Below, one piece after another: positions 39,526 to 48,480 of a stretch of 64,000 nt of DNA. The stretch covers positions 50,082 through 114,081 of the forward strand of contig NZ_QXFM01000114.1 of NCBI RefSeq assembly GCF_003584015.1, given 5' to 3'. The position numbers and the translations under genes are program-made. Source of the stretch: Aurantiacibacter xanthus (lineage in GTDB: Bacteria > Pseudomonadota > Alphaproteobacteria > Sphingomonadales > Sphingomonadaceae). Position 1 is the first letter of the stretch. Each line of letters starts with the position of its first letter. The notes beneath the pieces are model-generated. The model was not told the origin of the DNA. It ran no database searches and was given only the letters and a program-made list of their open reading frames with translations.

Positions 39526-40773
39526 ATGGGCGCAAACGACGCCGCCGGATCAGCCAGCCGCAGGTATCAGATCCTGCTGGTGAGCTTGCTGTGCCTGAAC
39601 TTCGGCATCCTGTTCTTCGACCGCAACGCGCTCAATTTCCTCATGCCCTTCATCCAGCCCGAGCTGGGGCTGAGCTATACCGAGGTCGGCCTGCTCGGAT
39701 CGGCGCTGTCGCTGACCTGGGCGCTGGCGGCGATCTTCGTCGGCTGGCTGTCCGACAAGACCGGCAAGCGCAAGATCCTGATCCTTGTTTCGACGCTGAT
39801 CTTCTCGGTCTGCTCGGTCGTTTCGGGGCTCGCCACCGGCTTCCTGATGTTGCTCGGCGCGCGGCTGCTGATGGGGCTGAGCGAGGGCGGGGTGATGCCG
39901 ATCAGCCATGCGATGGTCGCCCACGAGGTCGAGCCGAAGCATCGCGGGATGGCCATGGGCGTGACCCAGAACCTCGGCTCCAGCATCCTCGGCTCCTCGG
40001 TCGCGCCGCTGGTTCTGGTGCCGATCGCACTCGCCTACGGCTGGCGCAACGCCTTCTTTATCGCCGCCATACCGGGGCTGATCTCGGCGCTGCTGATCTG
40101 GCTGTTCGTGATCGAGCGCAAATTGCCGCCGCGCCCGGTGTCCGCGCCCGGATCGAAGCCGCCGCTGCTCGAAGTGGCGAGCGAGCGCAACGTGATCGTC
40201 TGTGCGCTGCTGGCGATATTGCTGGTGGCCTATCTGGTCGTCACCTGGGCCTTCATGCCGCTCGTGCTGGTGCAACTGCGCGGATACTCCGAAAGCGATG
40301 CGGCATGGCTGATGGCGGTGCTCGGCATTGCGAGCGCGGTCTGCGGTTTCCTCGTGCCGGCCCTGTCCGACCGGCTCGGGCGGCGCCCGGTGATGGTCGG
40401 CTTCACGCTGTCGGGCGTGATTCTGCCGCTTGGCGCGCTGCTGTTCGATGGGGCTTTCGTGGCCATGGCGGTGATCTTCTTTGCCGGCTGGGCCTTCAAC
40501 GGCATTTTCCCGATGTTCATGGCGACGGTGCCCGCCGAAAGCGTCGATCCGGCGCGGGCGGCTACCGCGATGGGGATCGTGATGGGCGTGGGCGAGGTGC
40601 TGGGCGGAGTACTCGCCCCGACCATCGCGGGCTCGCTGTCCGATGCTTACGGTTTGCAGGCGGTGTGCTGGTTGCTGGTGGCACTGGCGCTGGGCGGCAC
40701 GCTCGTCGCGCTGGCCCTGCGCGAAACCGCGCCCGGCGTACTTGCCCGCCGTTCCGCCTTATCCCCCGCCTGA
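39526..40773 (+). CDS. MFS transporter
   Basis: A 415-residue, 12-helix MFS permease (FGILFFDRNALNFLMPFIQP; WLSDKTGKRKILI loop; LGRRPVMVGFT loop). The D-R-N motif in helix 1 resembles anion:cation symporters for organic acids. Co-transcribed with lsd and DUF3237, so import of a dimeric aromatic or export of a product is likely. Substrate unknown. Confidence 0.88.
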   Translation: MGANDAAGSASRRYQILLVSLLCLNFGILFFDRNALNFLMPFIQPELGLSYTEVGLLGSALSLTWALAAIFVGWLSDKTGKRKILILVSTLIFSVCSVVSGLATGFLMLLGARLLMGLSEGGVMPISHAMVAHEVEPKHRGMAMGVTQNLGSSILGSSVAPLVLVPIALAYGWRNAFFIAAIPGLISALLIWLFVIERKLPPRPVSAPGSKPPLLEVASERNVIVCALLAILLVAYLVVTWAFMPLVLVQLRGYSESDAAWLMAVLGIASAVCGFLVPALSDRLGRRPVMVGFTLSGVILPLGALLFDGAFVAMAVIFFAGWAFNGIFPMFMATVPAESVDPARAATAMGIVMGVGEVLGGVLAPTIAGSLSDAYGLQAVCWLLVALALGGTLVALALRETAPGVLARRSALSPA

Positions 40774-40785
40774 TCGGAGACCTGT

Positions 40786-41244
40786 ATGACTATGCCCACA
40801 CCCGCAGACGACCTTGCCATCCGCCAGCTGTTCGCGCGCTACTATCGCGCGCTCGATGTGGGGGACACCGAGGGCTACCTCGATTGCTACACCGCCGATG
40901 CCCGCGCTTATGAGGAAGGGGCCAATGGCATCGAGATCCGCGAAGGCCGCGAGGAAATCCGCAAGCTGGTGCTGCGCTTCCACGAACGGCCCGATTTTCC
41001 CGGCCACCAGCACCATTTCGGCAACCTCATCTACGAGCCCGATCCCGAGGGCCGCGCCGACTGCTGGGTGGTGCTCAGCTATGCGATGAGCACGATCACC
41101 CGCCCCGGTGAGGGCACGATCATGCACTGGAGCGGCCATGTGCGCGACGTGGTGGTGAAGCAGGGCGACCAGTACCTCCTCGCTTCCAAGCAGATCATGG
41201 CCTGGGGCGGCGAGGTGCTCGAAAGGTTTTCACTGCGGGGGTGA
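40786..41244 (+). CDS. SnoaL/NTF2-like protein 1 (candidate aromatic-dimer lyase)
   Basis: A 152-residue cone-fold protein: LAIRQLFARYYRALDVGDTE, YLDCYTADARAYEEG, HQHHFGNLIYEPD, and a C-terminal strand pair ending IMAWGGEVLERF. Twelve bases after the MFS stop in the lsd operon. Sphingomonad lignin pathways use NTF2-fold lyases (LdpA, LsdE type) that remove formaldehyde and give a stilbene. This protein is a candidate, but I cannot confirm the catalytic residues. Confidence 0.8.
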   Translation: MTMPTPADDLAIRQLFARYYRALDVGDTEGYLDCYTADARAYEEGANGIEIREGREEIRKLVLRFHERPDFPGHQHHFGNLIYEPDPEGRADCWVVLSYAMSTITRPGEGTIMHWSGHVRDVVVKQGDQYLLASKQIMAWGGEVLERFSLRG

Positions 41245-41326
41245 CATCTGGCCTCATTGCCCTAGGTTCGGAACCCGAGCCCCCCTGCCTGTTTATTCGG
41301 GTGTAAACGCAAAAAAGGAGTCCCTC

Positions 41327-41893
41327 ATGCGTAAATTCGCTCTGCCCCTGCTCGCCCTTGGCGCTGCCACCCTGGCTGCCTGCGGCGGCAACGACGCCGA
41401 TGAGACCGTGATCGACGATGTGGCCGCAACCGATGGCGCCGCCGCCGGTGCTGGCGAAACCGCCACCGCTGCGCTGAAGACCGCCGATGGCGAGGAAGTC
41501 GGCACCGTCACCGCCACTGGTTCTGCCGGCGGGATCACCATCGACGTTTCGGCGATGAACATGCCCGAGGGTCTGCACGGCGTGCATGTCCACACTGTCG
41601 GCTCGTGCGAGGATGGCTTTGCCGCAGCCGGCGGGCACTGGAACCCCGCCGAAGCCAAGCATGGCCTCGAAGCTGCAGACGGTCAGCACGCGGGCGACAT
41701 GCCCAACCTCGAAATCGGCGCCGACGGCACCGGCTCGCTCACCTACATGCTTGCGCCCTCGGCCACCTTCGCGGGCCTGATGGACGAGGATGGCTCGGCC
41801 TTCATCGTCCACGCGGGCGAAGACGATCAGACCACCGATCCGTCTGGCGACAGCGGCGACCGCATCGCCTGCGGCGTGTTCACCGCAGGCTGA
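41327..41893 (+). CDS. sodC: Cu/Zn superoxide dismutase lipoprotein
   Basis: A 188-residue protein. The signal ends in lipobox LAAC (Cys19), so it is a periplasm-facing lipoprotein. A linker of about 30 residues precedes the SOD domain. Cu ligands appear in HGVHVHTVGSC and in AFIVHAGEDD; Zn-site residues appear in GGHWNP, KHGLE and QHAGDMPNL. The two conserved disulfide Cys are present (GSCEDG, IACGVF). AAGGAG precedes ATG 41327 by 6 bases. It disposes of external superoxide. Confidence 0.95.
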   Translation: MRKFALPLLALGAATLAACGGNDADETVIDDVAATDGAAAGAGETATAALKTADGEEVGTVTATGSAGGITIDVSAMNMPEGLHGVHVHTVGSCEDGFAAAGGHWNPAEAKHGLEAADGQHAGDMPNLEIGADGTGSLTYMLAPSATFAGLMDEDGSAFIVHAGEDDQTTDPSGDSGDRIACGVFTAG

Positions 41894-41914
41894 TGCCAGC
41901 CGCGCCGCGCGGCA

Positions 41915-43732
41915 TTAGTCGCGCGGCTTCTTGCTGAACGGCTTGCCCGGCTTCGCGCCGGGCTTGCCGAAGCGCTTCCCCGGCTTGGCGCCATGCGGCT
42001 TTCCGGGACCGCCGCCCTTGCCGGGCTTGAACCCGCCCGAGCGGAACGGACGCGGTTTGACCGGAGCGGGGCCGCCATCGCGCCCCATGCGCCGGTTCTG
42101 GCGCGCCATGTCGCGCGGTGCGCTGTCCGACAGTTCGATCCCGATCGATTCCTCGCCTGCCTCACGCTCGCTCTCGCCGGTCCGGCGCGCGGCAGCGGCG
42201 AACTTGTCGGCAATCGCGCGCGGGATTTCGACGAAGGTCTCCTGCGGCGTAATGCGGATCGCGCCAATCTCGTTTTTCGAGATGTGCCCGCGGCGGCAGA
42301 CCACCGGCAGGATCCACTTTGGGTCCGCCCCGTTGCTGCGCCCGACATCGAGCCGGAACCACACGGTGTCCTCGAACCCCGGACGGTGCCGCTGCGCGCG
42401 GGCATTCTCGCGTGCTTCGGGGGTGTTGGCGGTCAGCTCCTCGGGCTGCGGCTGACGGGCACGGTGCGCCTGCACCAGCATTGCGGCCAGCTCTTCCGGA
42501 CTGCGGCGGCCCAGAAGTTCGCGGGCCAGCGCACGGTCGTCTTCCTCGATCTCTACGGGCGCGAGCAGCTTTTCCATCAGGCGGGTGTGATCCTGCTGGC
42601 GGATCATCTGCGCGCTCGGCGGATCGATCCATTCGGCCTCGATCTTGGCTCCGCGCAGCATTCCCTCAACGCGGCGGCGACGCGGCCAGGGCACGATCAG
42701 CGCGGCGATGCCCTTCTTGCCCGCGCGGCCCGTGCGGCCCGAGCGGTGTTGCAGCGTTTCGGCATCGCGCGGAATCTCGACGTGCACCACCAGCGAGACA
42801 CCCGGCAGGTCGATTCCGCGAGCGGCCACGTCGGTCGCCACACAGACGCGCGCGCGGCGGTCGCGCAGGGCCTGCATCGCCTGATTGCGCTCGGACTGGC
42901 TGTGTTCGCCTGAGAGGGCGACCACGGCAAAGCCGCGTTCCTGCAAAATCGCGGTGAGGTGGCGCACTTTCTCACGGGTGGCGCAGAACAGGATCGCGGT
43001 CTCGGCCTCGTGGAAGCGCAGCAGGTTGACCACGGCCAGCTCGACCTCGGGCGGGGCGACGGTGATCGCCTGATAGGTGATGTCGCCATGGCCGCGGGTT
43101 TCGCCCACGGTCGAGATGCGCAGGGCGTCGCGCTGGTAGCGGCTGGCAAGATTGACGATCGGGCGCGGCAGCGTGGCCGAGAACAGCAGCGAGCGCCGGC
43201 CTTCGGGGGTGGCGTCGAGAATCTCTTCCAGTTCCTCGCGAAAGCCCATGTCGAGCATCTCGTCGGCCTCGTCGAGCACCACGGCGCGCAAGGCCGAAAG
43301 GTCGAGTGCGCCGCGTTCGAGGTGGTCGCGCAGACGGCCCGGAGTGCCGACCACGATCTGCGCCCCGCCCGCAAGGTTGCGGCGTTCCTTGCTCGGGTCC
43401 ATTCCGCCTACGCAGGTGGCGATATGCGCGCCTGCATTGCGATAGAGCCAGGCGAGTTCGCGGCTGACCTGCAAGGCCAGCTCGCGGGTCGGCGCGATCA
43501 CCAGCGCCAGCGGCTTGCCATCGCGCGGCACCCGGCCATCCGGTCCGAGCAGGTCGCTGGAGAAGGCAAGGCCGAAGGCGACGGTCTTGCCCGAGCCGGT
43601 CTGGGCGGAAACGAGCAGGTCGCGTCCCGCAGCTTCGGGAACGAGCACCTGCGACTGGACGGGCGTAAGTTCGGTGTAGCCCTTTTCTTCGAGCGCGGAG
43701 GCAATGACGGACGGCAGGTCAGGAAAGGACAA
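41915..43732 (-). CDS. DEAD-box RNA helicase with DbpA-type C-terminal domain
   Basis: A 605-residue helicase. Motifs: Q (TPVQSQVL), I (AQTGSGKT), Ia (APTRELA), Ib (TPGRL), II (DEAD), III (SAT), V (ATDVAARGID), VI (HRSGRTGRAG). After residue about 450 comes a DbpA-like RNA-binding domain (GFEDTVWFRLDVGRSNGADP ... ISKNEIGAIRI) and a Gly/Lys/Pro-rich tail. Likely in ribosome or mRNA metabolism. The start appears to be TTG 43732, as a stop lies just upstream in frame and no Shine-Dalgarno is clear. Confidence 0.93.
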   Translation of the reverse strand: MSFPDLPSVIASALEEKGYTELTPVQSQVLVPEAAGRDLLVSAQTGSGKTVAFGLAFSSDLLGPDGRVPRDGKPLALVIAPTRELALQVSRELAWLYRNAGAHIATCVGGMDPSKERRNLAGGAQIVVGTPGRLRDHLERGALDLSALRAVVLDEADEMLDMGFREELEEILDATPEGRRSLLFSATLPRPIVNLASRYQRDALRISTVGETRGHGDITYQAITVAPPEVELAVVNLLRFHEAETAILFCATREKVRHLTAILQERGFAVVALSGEHSQSERNQAMQALRDRRARVCVATDVAARGIDLPGVSLVVHVEIPRDAETLQHRSGRTGRAGKKGIAALIVPWPRRRRVEGMLRGAKIEAEWIDPPSAQMIRQQDHTRLMEKLLAPVEIEEDDRALARELLGRRSPEELAAMLVQAHRARQPQPEELTANTPEARENARAQRHRPGFEDTVWFRLDVGRSNGADPKWILPVVCRRGHISKNEIGAIRITPQETFVEIPRAIADKFAAAARRTGESEREAGEESIGIELSDSAPRDMARQNRRMGRDGGPAPVKPRPFRSGGFKPGKGGGPGKPHGAKPGKRFGKPGAKPGKPFSKKPRD

Positions 43733-43878
43733 ACAGGGAGACTTTCATTCGAGGAGGCCAGCGGATCGTGGCAGGTTGCGGCATCGAGGCGCGCGAATCA
43801 TCGGCGCGCGCAGCCGCTCACGCCGCGCGCCCTACACGCAAATTGCCGTTTCTCTCAGTGCGAAATTAACAACCCGGT

Positions 43879-45417
43879 CTATTTGATCCGCACATCGAGC
43901 AAGGTCGGCCCACTTTCCGCCATCGACCAGCCCAGCGCCGCGTCGAGCGCATCGACGCTGTCGACCGGCTTCGAAGGTACACCAAGCCCTTCTGCAAGCT
44001 TGGCAAAATCGAGCCCGGTAAGGTCGCAGCCGGGCACGTGGTTCATCCCGAATTCGCTCGAAAAGCCGGTCAGCGCGGCATAGGCCGAATTGTTCAGCAC
44101 CACGAAGCTGACGTTCGCTTTCTCCTGGAAGGCGGTGAACAGGCCCTGGATCGTGTACATGGCAGAGCCGTCACCGAGCACGGCCACAACCTTGTCCGGC
44201 TGCCCCAGCGCCACGCCCACAGCAGCGGGCAGCGAGTGGCCGAGGCCGCCGCTGGCGCAGGTGTAGAAGCCGCCCTTGCGGGTGATCGGCAGGGTGACGT
44301 GTTCCGGCCCGCGCGCTGTGGGCGCCTCTTCCACGATCACCGCGTTATCCGGGCGCAGCGCGGCGATGCGTTTGAGGACGTAGGGCGCGGTCATGTCGGG
44401 TTCGGGGTCGATCAGCTGGTGGCTGGTGCCGGAGAAGGGGCGGGCCTTCGCGGCTTCGGCCAGCATGGCCAGCGCCGCCGCCGGATCGCCGAGCACCCCG
44501 CCGCCACCGGGCAGGTTCGCAAGGTGGTTCGGATCGTCGCTCAGCGCCATCAGCGCTGCGCCCTCGGGCCAATGCGGGCCCGAGCCTTCGACATGGTAGG
44601 TGAACACCGGTGCGCCGACCACGAGGATCGCGTCGTGGGCGCCGAGCGCATCGCGGATCTGGTCGCGCCAGGCATTGAGGAAACCCGCGAACTGCGGGTG
44701 CGTTTCGGGGAAGACTTCGCGCGCGGCATAGGGCGCGGCCCAGACGCTCACCCCGGTCTTTTCGGCCAAGGCAATCGCAGCATCCCAGCCGCCCGCATTG
44801 GCAACCCCGGTGCCGAGCACCAGCGCCGGGTTCTTCGCGCCATCGAGCATGGCGGCGATCTTGGCGATGCCGGCGGGGTCGGGGAAGGTGCGCAGGGTGA
44901 GGTCGGGCAAGGCGGGCATCTCGCATTCCCGCTCCCAGTCGTCGACCGGGATCGAGACGAACACCGGACCCATCGGCGGGGTCAGCGCCACGGCGAAGGC
45001 ACGGGCCAGCGCCAGTGGCACGTCCTCCGCGCGGGCGGGCTCGATGGCGAACTTGACGTAAGGTCGCGGGAATTCGGTCGGGCGCTCGGCACCGAGGAAC
45101 GGGTCGAACGGCAGGATCGAGCGCGCCTGTTGGCCCGCCGTCACCACGATTGGAGCGTTGTTCTTCCAGGCGGTAAACAGGTTGCCAAGTGAGTGCCCGG
45201 TGCCTGCGGAGGAGTGCAGATTGACCAGCGCGGGTTTGCCGCTGGCGCGGGCAAAGCCGTCGGCCATGCCCATTACCACCGCTTCGTTGAGGCCCATGAC
45301 ATAGGGGAAGGGCATGCCCTTGAGCATCGGCAGCTCTGTGCTGCCGGGGTTGCCGAATAGCCGGTCCACCCCGAAGTGTTCGAACACCCGGTAAGCCGCT
45401 TCGCGTACGTTGGTCAT
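43879..45417 (-). CDS. Benzoylformate decarboxylase-like ThDP enzyme
   Basis: A 512-residue ThDP enzyme close to benzoylformate decarboxylase (MdlC). FGNPGSTELP carries the BFD-type active-site Ser26; Glu45 (NEAVV), His68 (NLHSSAGTG) and the His of PVFTYH match other BFD catalytic residues. The ThDP/Mg motif is GDGSAMYTIQ...NN. It decarboxylates an aryl-2-oxoacid to an aldehyde or does related carboligation. ATG 45417 is preferred to TTG 45426 because of GGAGA spacing. It lies 104 bases after ligW; the substrate is unknown. Confidence 0.88.
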   Translation of the reverse strand: MTNVREAAYRVFEHFGVDRLFGNPGSTELPMLKGMPFPYVMGLNEAVVMGMADGFARASGKPALVNLHSSAGTGHSLGNLFTAWKNNAPIVVTAGQQARSILPFDPFLGAERPTEFPRPYVKFAIEPARAEDVPLALARAFAVALTPPMGPVFVSIPVDDWERECEMPALPDLTLRTFPDPAGIAKIAAMLDGAKNPALVLGTGVANAGGWDAAIALAEKTGVSVWAAPYAAREVFPETHPQFAGFLNAWRDQIRDALGAHDAILVVGAPVFTYHVEGSGPHWPEGAALMALSDDPNHLANLPGGGGVLGDPAAALAMLAEAAKARPFSGTSHQLIDPEPDMTAPYVLKRIAALRPDNAVIVEEAPTARGPEHVTLPITRKGGFYTCASGGLGHSLPAAVGVALGQPDKVVAVLGDGSAMYTIQGLFTAFQEKANVSFVVLNNSAYAALTGFSSEFGMNHVPGCDLTGLDFAKLAEGLGVPSKPVDSVDALDAALGWSMAESGPTLLDVRIK

Positions 45418-45521
45418 AGCCGTCAAATCTCCTGTCCCCCGGCCCGCGCGCGGGTGCAGGCCTTCCTTGTCGTGGCGGTGCGGGAGCGGGCCGCGACAGC
45501 CCGCTCCCGGCGCAGGTCGGC

Positions 45522-46577
45522 CTAGATGCCGAACAGCGCCTCCGCATTGGTCTGGTAGAACTTCTTCATCGTCTCGCGCGGCAGGTCCATCGCATCGAGC
45601 AGACGCACCTCGTCGGGCACATACTGGTAGGGATAGTCCATCGCGTACATCACGCGATCCTCGCCCATGACTTCCATCATCAGCTTGATCGAGGCGGGGC
45701 TCGGCAGGCCCGAATTGGTGCCCCAGACGTTGTTGCGCAGATAGTAGTGCAGCTCGTGGTTCTGCGGCTTCATCCGCTCATAACGGCCCGAGCGGATGCC
45801 CGCCTGATGCATGAAGTTGAGGCGGTCGATCCAGAACGGCAGACCCTCGCAGCCGTGGCCGAGCACCAGCTTGAGCGAGGGATAGCGGTCGAAAGCGCCT
45901 GAGGTGAGCAGGCGCAGCGCGTGGAAGCTCGTCTCCACCGCAAATCCGAACACTGCGCCTTCGAGGCCGACCTCGGCCATGGTGCCGATCATGTCGTCGG
46001 GCGGGCCTTGCGGGTGGATGTAGAGCGGCATGTCCAGCTCGGCGCAGGCGCGCAGGATCGGTTCGAACTGCGGCTCGTCGAGATAGTGGCCGTGGGTGTG
46101 CGAATTGATCTGCACACCGACGAAGCCCAGCTCTTCCTTGGCGCGCTTCAGTTCCTGTGCGGACCACTCGGCGTCCTGCGGGCAGACCGCTGCCATGCCG
46201 ACGAAACGGTCGGGATAGCGCTCGCAGGCGGTCTTGAGGTGATCGTTGGCGCGGCTGGCGATGCCGCGCGCCTCGTCAAGGTCGAACAGCGACTGCACGC
46301 CGGGGCTGGTCAGCGCCAGCACGGCCTTGTCGATGCCCGCATCGTCCATCGCCTGGATGCGCAGTTCGCCGAGGTCAAGCAGGCGTTCGCGGATGAAGGT
46401 CGTGCGCTCCGAAGGCGAGGTGCCGTAGAAGCCCCAGAGGTTCATCGTGCCCTTGTCCGCGCGGCCTTCCTTCACCAGACGCATGATCGCATCGAGTTGC
46501 TCCTGCGTGGCGAAGGCCTCTTCGGTGGCGATGCGCAGATAGCCCTTCTGGCCGCCGGTCAGTAGTGGTTCGGTCAT
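45522..46577 (-). CDS. ligW: LigW-like 5-carboxyvanillate decarboxylase (amidohydrolase superfamily)
   Basis: A 351-residue metal-dependent decarboxylase that turns 5-carboxyvanillate into vanillate. It shares the LigW N-terminal text GYLRIATEEAFAT and GIDKAVLALTSPGVQ. The residues I recall as LigW metal ligands fall at the same numbers: Glu19, His188, His241, Asp314 (YAMDYPYQYV). Arg58 and Arg252, near the substrate, are also kept. GHGCEGLPFW differs from the usual GHMGEALPYW, so a related substrate is possible. A repeat element separates it from the aldehyde dehydrogenase. Confidence 0.88.
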   Translation of the reverse strand: MTEPLLTGGQKGYLRIATEEAFATQEQLDAIMRLVKEGRADKGTMNLWGFYGTSPSERTTFIRERLLDLGELRIQAMDDAGIDKAVLALTSPGVQSLFDLDEARGIASRANDHLKTACERYPDRFVGMAAVCPQDAEWSAQELKRAKEELGFVGVQINSHTHGHYLDEPQFEPILRACAELDMPLYIHPQGPPDDMIGTMAEVGLEGAVFGFAVETSFHALRLLTSGAFDRYPSLKLVLGHGCEGLPFWIDRLNFMHQAGIRSGRYERMKPQNHELHYYLRNNVWGTNSGLPSPASIKLMMEVMGEDRVMYAMDYPYQYVPDEVRLLDAMDLPRETMKKFYQTNAEALFGI

Positions 46578-46603
46578 AGTCTTTCCTCTAATGTCGGCGC
46601 GCG

Positions 46604-46675
46604 TCCTTCGACAGGCTCAGGACGAACGGAAATGCACCCAAGTGCCTCCGTCCGCTCCTGCTGAGCCTGTCGAAG
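46604..46675. repeat. REP-like inverted repeat, copy 3 (diverged)
   Basis: TCCTTCGACAGGCTCAGGAC.. (46604-46630) faces ..TGCTGAGCCTGTCGAAG (46647-46675), imperfect inverses of the same family as copies 1 and 2, but with the core CAGGCTCAG in place of CAAGCTCAG. Lies between ligW and the aldehyde dehydrogenase gene. Confidence 0.8.
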
Positions 46676-46688
46676 CACGGCCACGCCA

Positions 46689-48119
46689 TCAAGCTTCGTG
46701 GACGGCCTTGGTGACCATGCAGGCGAGCACGCCCTCGGGGCCGTCCTCGCTGCCGTGGCCCGACCATTGCACCCCGCCGAACGGCGTGTCGGACCCGCCG
46801 ATCATGTGCGTGTTGATGCCGACCATGCCGGCTTCGATGGCATCGCCGAGGCGGCGCTGACGCGCGGCATTGGTCGTCCAGTTGTAGGCGGCAAGGCCAT
46901 AGGGCAGGCGGTTGGCCTCGGCGATCATCTCCTCCTCGGTGCGGTAGGGGTTGATCAGTGCCAGCGGGCCGAACGGCTCTTCGTTCATCACATCGGCATC
47001 AAGCGGCACTTCACTCAGCACGGTGGGCTGGAAGAAGAAGCCCTGGTTGCCGATCCGCTCACCGCCGGTGTTGAGGCGCGCACCCTTGTCGACCGCATTG
47101 GCGATGAACTTCTCCATCGCCTCGGGGCGGCGGGGGTTGGCCATCGGGCCCATCTGCACGCCGTCCTCAAGCCCGTTGCCGACCTTGGTCGCGGCGAGAC
47201 GTGCGGCCATGCCGTCGCGGAATTTCTCGAACACGTTTTCCTGCACGATGAAGCGGGTGGGGCTCACGCAGACCTGACCGGCGTTGCGGGTCTTGCCCGG
47301 CGCGGCGGTGGCGAGCGCTGCTTCGACATCGGCATCGTCGAAGATCAGGACCGGGCCGTGGCCGCCCAGCTCCATCGTGGTGCGGATCATGTTCTCGCTG
47401 GCGAGCTTCACGAGGTGCTTGCCGACCACGGTCGAGCCGGTGAACGACAGCTTGCGGATGATCGGCGAGGCGAGCAGGTGGCTCGAAACCTCGTCGGGCA
47501 CGCCGAACACCGCCTGCGCGACCTGCTTGGGCAGGCCCGCATCGAGCAGGCACTGCAACACGCCGAGCGCGGAGGCCGGGGCCTCTTCGGCGCTCTTGAG
47601 GATCACCGAGCAGCCCGCCGCAATCGGTGCGCCGAGCTTGCGGCCCGGATTGCCGAGCGGGAAGTTCCATGGCGCGAAGGCGGCGACCGGGCCGATCGGC
47701 TCGTGCCGGACCACCGAGCGCTGGCCCACCGGGCGCACCAGCTCGCGGCCATAGAGGCGGAAGGTTTCGCCGGCGTAGAACTTGAACAGCCCGACGTTCA
47801 TCATGACCTCGATCCTGGCCTCGGCGAAGGGCTTGCCCTCTTCCATCGTGGCCACGCGGGCGAGGTCGTCGGCGCGTTCGAGCATCAGGCGCGCCGCGCC
47901 TTCGAGCACGGCGGCGCGTTCCTGCGGGGTGGACTTGCGCCAGATCCTGAAGCCTTCGTCAGCCACTTCGAGCGCACGATCGAGGTCGGTCTTGTCGGCC
48001 AGCGGCAGCTCGGCCAGCGTTGCGCCGGTGACAGGGTTCACCACGTCGAAGGTGCGGCGGCCACCGCCGGAAACCTGCTCTCCGTTGATGATCATGTGCA
48101 GGGAAGGATAGTCGGTCAT
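46689..48119 (-). CDS. NAD(P)-dependent aldehyde dehydrogenase
   Basis: A 476-residue ALDH. Motifs: APWNFPLGNPGRK, FTGSTVVGK (cofactor loop), catalytic Glu250 (ELGGHGP) and Cys284 (GQVCVSP), and EEPFGPLALI. It is of the succinate-semialdehyde/aromatic aldehyde type. With LigW downstream and lignostilbene cleavage nearby, oxidation of vanillin- or 5-formyl-type aldehydes is a fair inference. ATG 48119 is chosen as upstream in-frame sequence is repeat DNA. Confidence 0.9.
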   Translation of the reverse strand: MTDYPSLHMIINGEQVSGGGRRTFDVVNPVTGATLAELPLADKTDLDRALEVADEGFRIWRKSTPQERAAVLEGAARLMLERADDLARVATMEEGKPFAEARIEVMMNVGLFKFYAGETFRLYGRELVRPVGQRSVVRHEPIGPVAAFAPWNFPLGNPGRKLGAPIAAGCSVILKSAEEAPASALGVLQCLLDAGLPKQVAQAVFGVPDEVSSHLLASPIIRKLSFTGSTVVGKHLVKLASENMIRTTMELGGHGPVLIFDDADVEAALATAAPGKTRNAGQVCVSPTRFIVQENVFEKFRDGMAARLAATKVGNGLEDGVQMGPMANPRRPEAMEKFIANAVDKGARLNTGGERIGNQGFFFQPTVLSEVPLDADVMNEEPFGPLALINPYRTEEEMIAEANRLPYGLAAYNWTTNAARQRRLGDAIEAGMVGINTHMIGGSDTPFGGVQWSGHGSEDGPEGVLACMVTKAVHEA

Positions 48120-48150
48120 TGCAAGTCCTTTGTATCTGCCCCGCGACCGC

Positions 48151-48173
48151 CCGTGCTGAGCCTGTCGAAGGGT
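48151..48173. repeat. REP-like half element
   Basis: CCGTGCTGAGCCTGTCGAAG followed by GGT is one arm of the same family; no inverse partner is visible within 150 bases. A T-rich stretch follows (48174-48188). It lies just upstream of the aldehyde dehydrogenase start. Confidence 0.7.
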
Positions 48174-48256
48174 GTTTTTCGTTTTAGGTTTGCGACAGCT
48201 TGCCAGCATGGCTGTCTTGCGACAGGCTTCCGGGCAAGCGGATTATGATGTTTGGT

Positions 48257-48358
48257 TCAGCCTTTCGCCGCCAGCGTGGCATCGTGTTCGCGGCGGGCGA
48301 GGCGCTGTTCCATATTGGTCAGCGGCACCTCCTGCGCGGCGATGCGATCTTCGGACAT
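48257..48358 (-). CDS. Tiny ORF upstream of the aldehyde dehydrogenase
   Basis: A 33-residue frame (MSEDRIAAQEVPLTNMEQRL...), helical and charged. GGGAGA lies about 8 bases before ATG 48358, and an operator-like palindrome lies just upstream (48374-48392). It could be a small protein, a leader peptide or the remnant of a longer gene. No homology recognised. Confidence 0.42.
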   Translation of the reverse strand: MSEDRIAAQEVPLTNMEQRLARREHDATLAAKG

Positions 48359-48373
48359 TACGAGTCTCCCAAT

Positions 48374-48392
48374 TCGTATGCTGCACATACGA
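48374..48392. promoter_or_regulatory. MarR operator-like inverted repeat, site 2
   Basis: TCGTATG-CTGCA-CATACGA: a perfect 7-base inverted repeat with 5-base spacer, 16 bases upstream of the tiny ORF and upstream of the aldehyde dehydrogenase-ligW gene run. Same geometry and similar halves as site 1 at 37420-37438. A MarR-type dimer would fit. Confidence 0.6.
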
Positions 48393-48480
48393 TTGTGGGA
48401 GCCAGCGGTTCAAGTCAACGGGAATAGCGCTGCGGCAACGAAACGGACCGCGTTGCATCCCGCGCCAGCCCCGGTTCGGC

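Noticed and set aside
37416..39527. A 703-codon leftward open frame opposite lsd and the DUF3237 gene
   Set aside because: Antisense shadow spanning two plus-strand genes with clear motifs; composition typical of non-coding complement.
41260..41290. GGAAC box upstream of sodC as a possible EcfG promoter
   Set aside because: The only GTT-like partner is at 15-base spacing with a TGTT core, outside the usual 16-17 and off consensus.
48200..48427. A 75-codon rightward frame before the MFS gene
   Set aside because: It runs across the operator-like palindrome and opposite the tiny leftward ORF; no start signal and no protein-like pattern.
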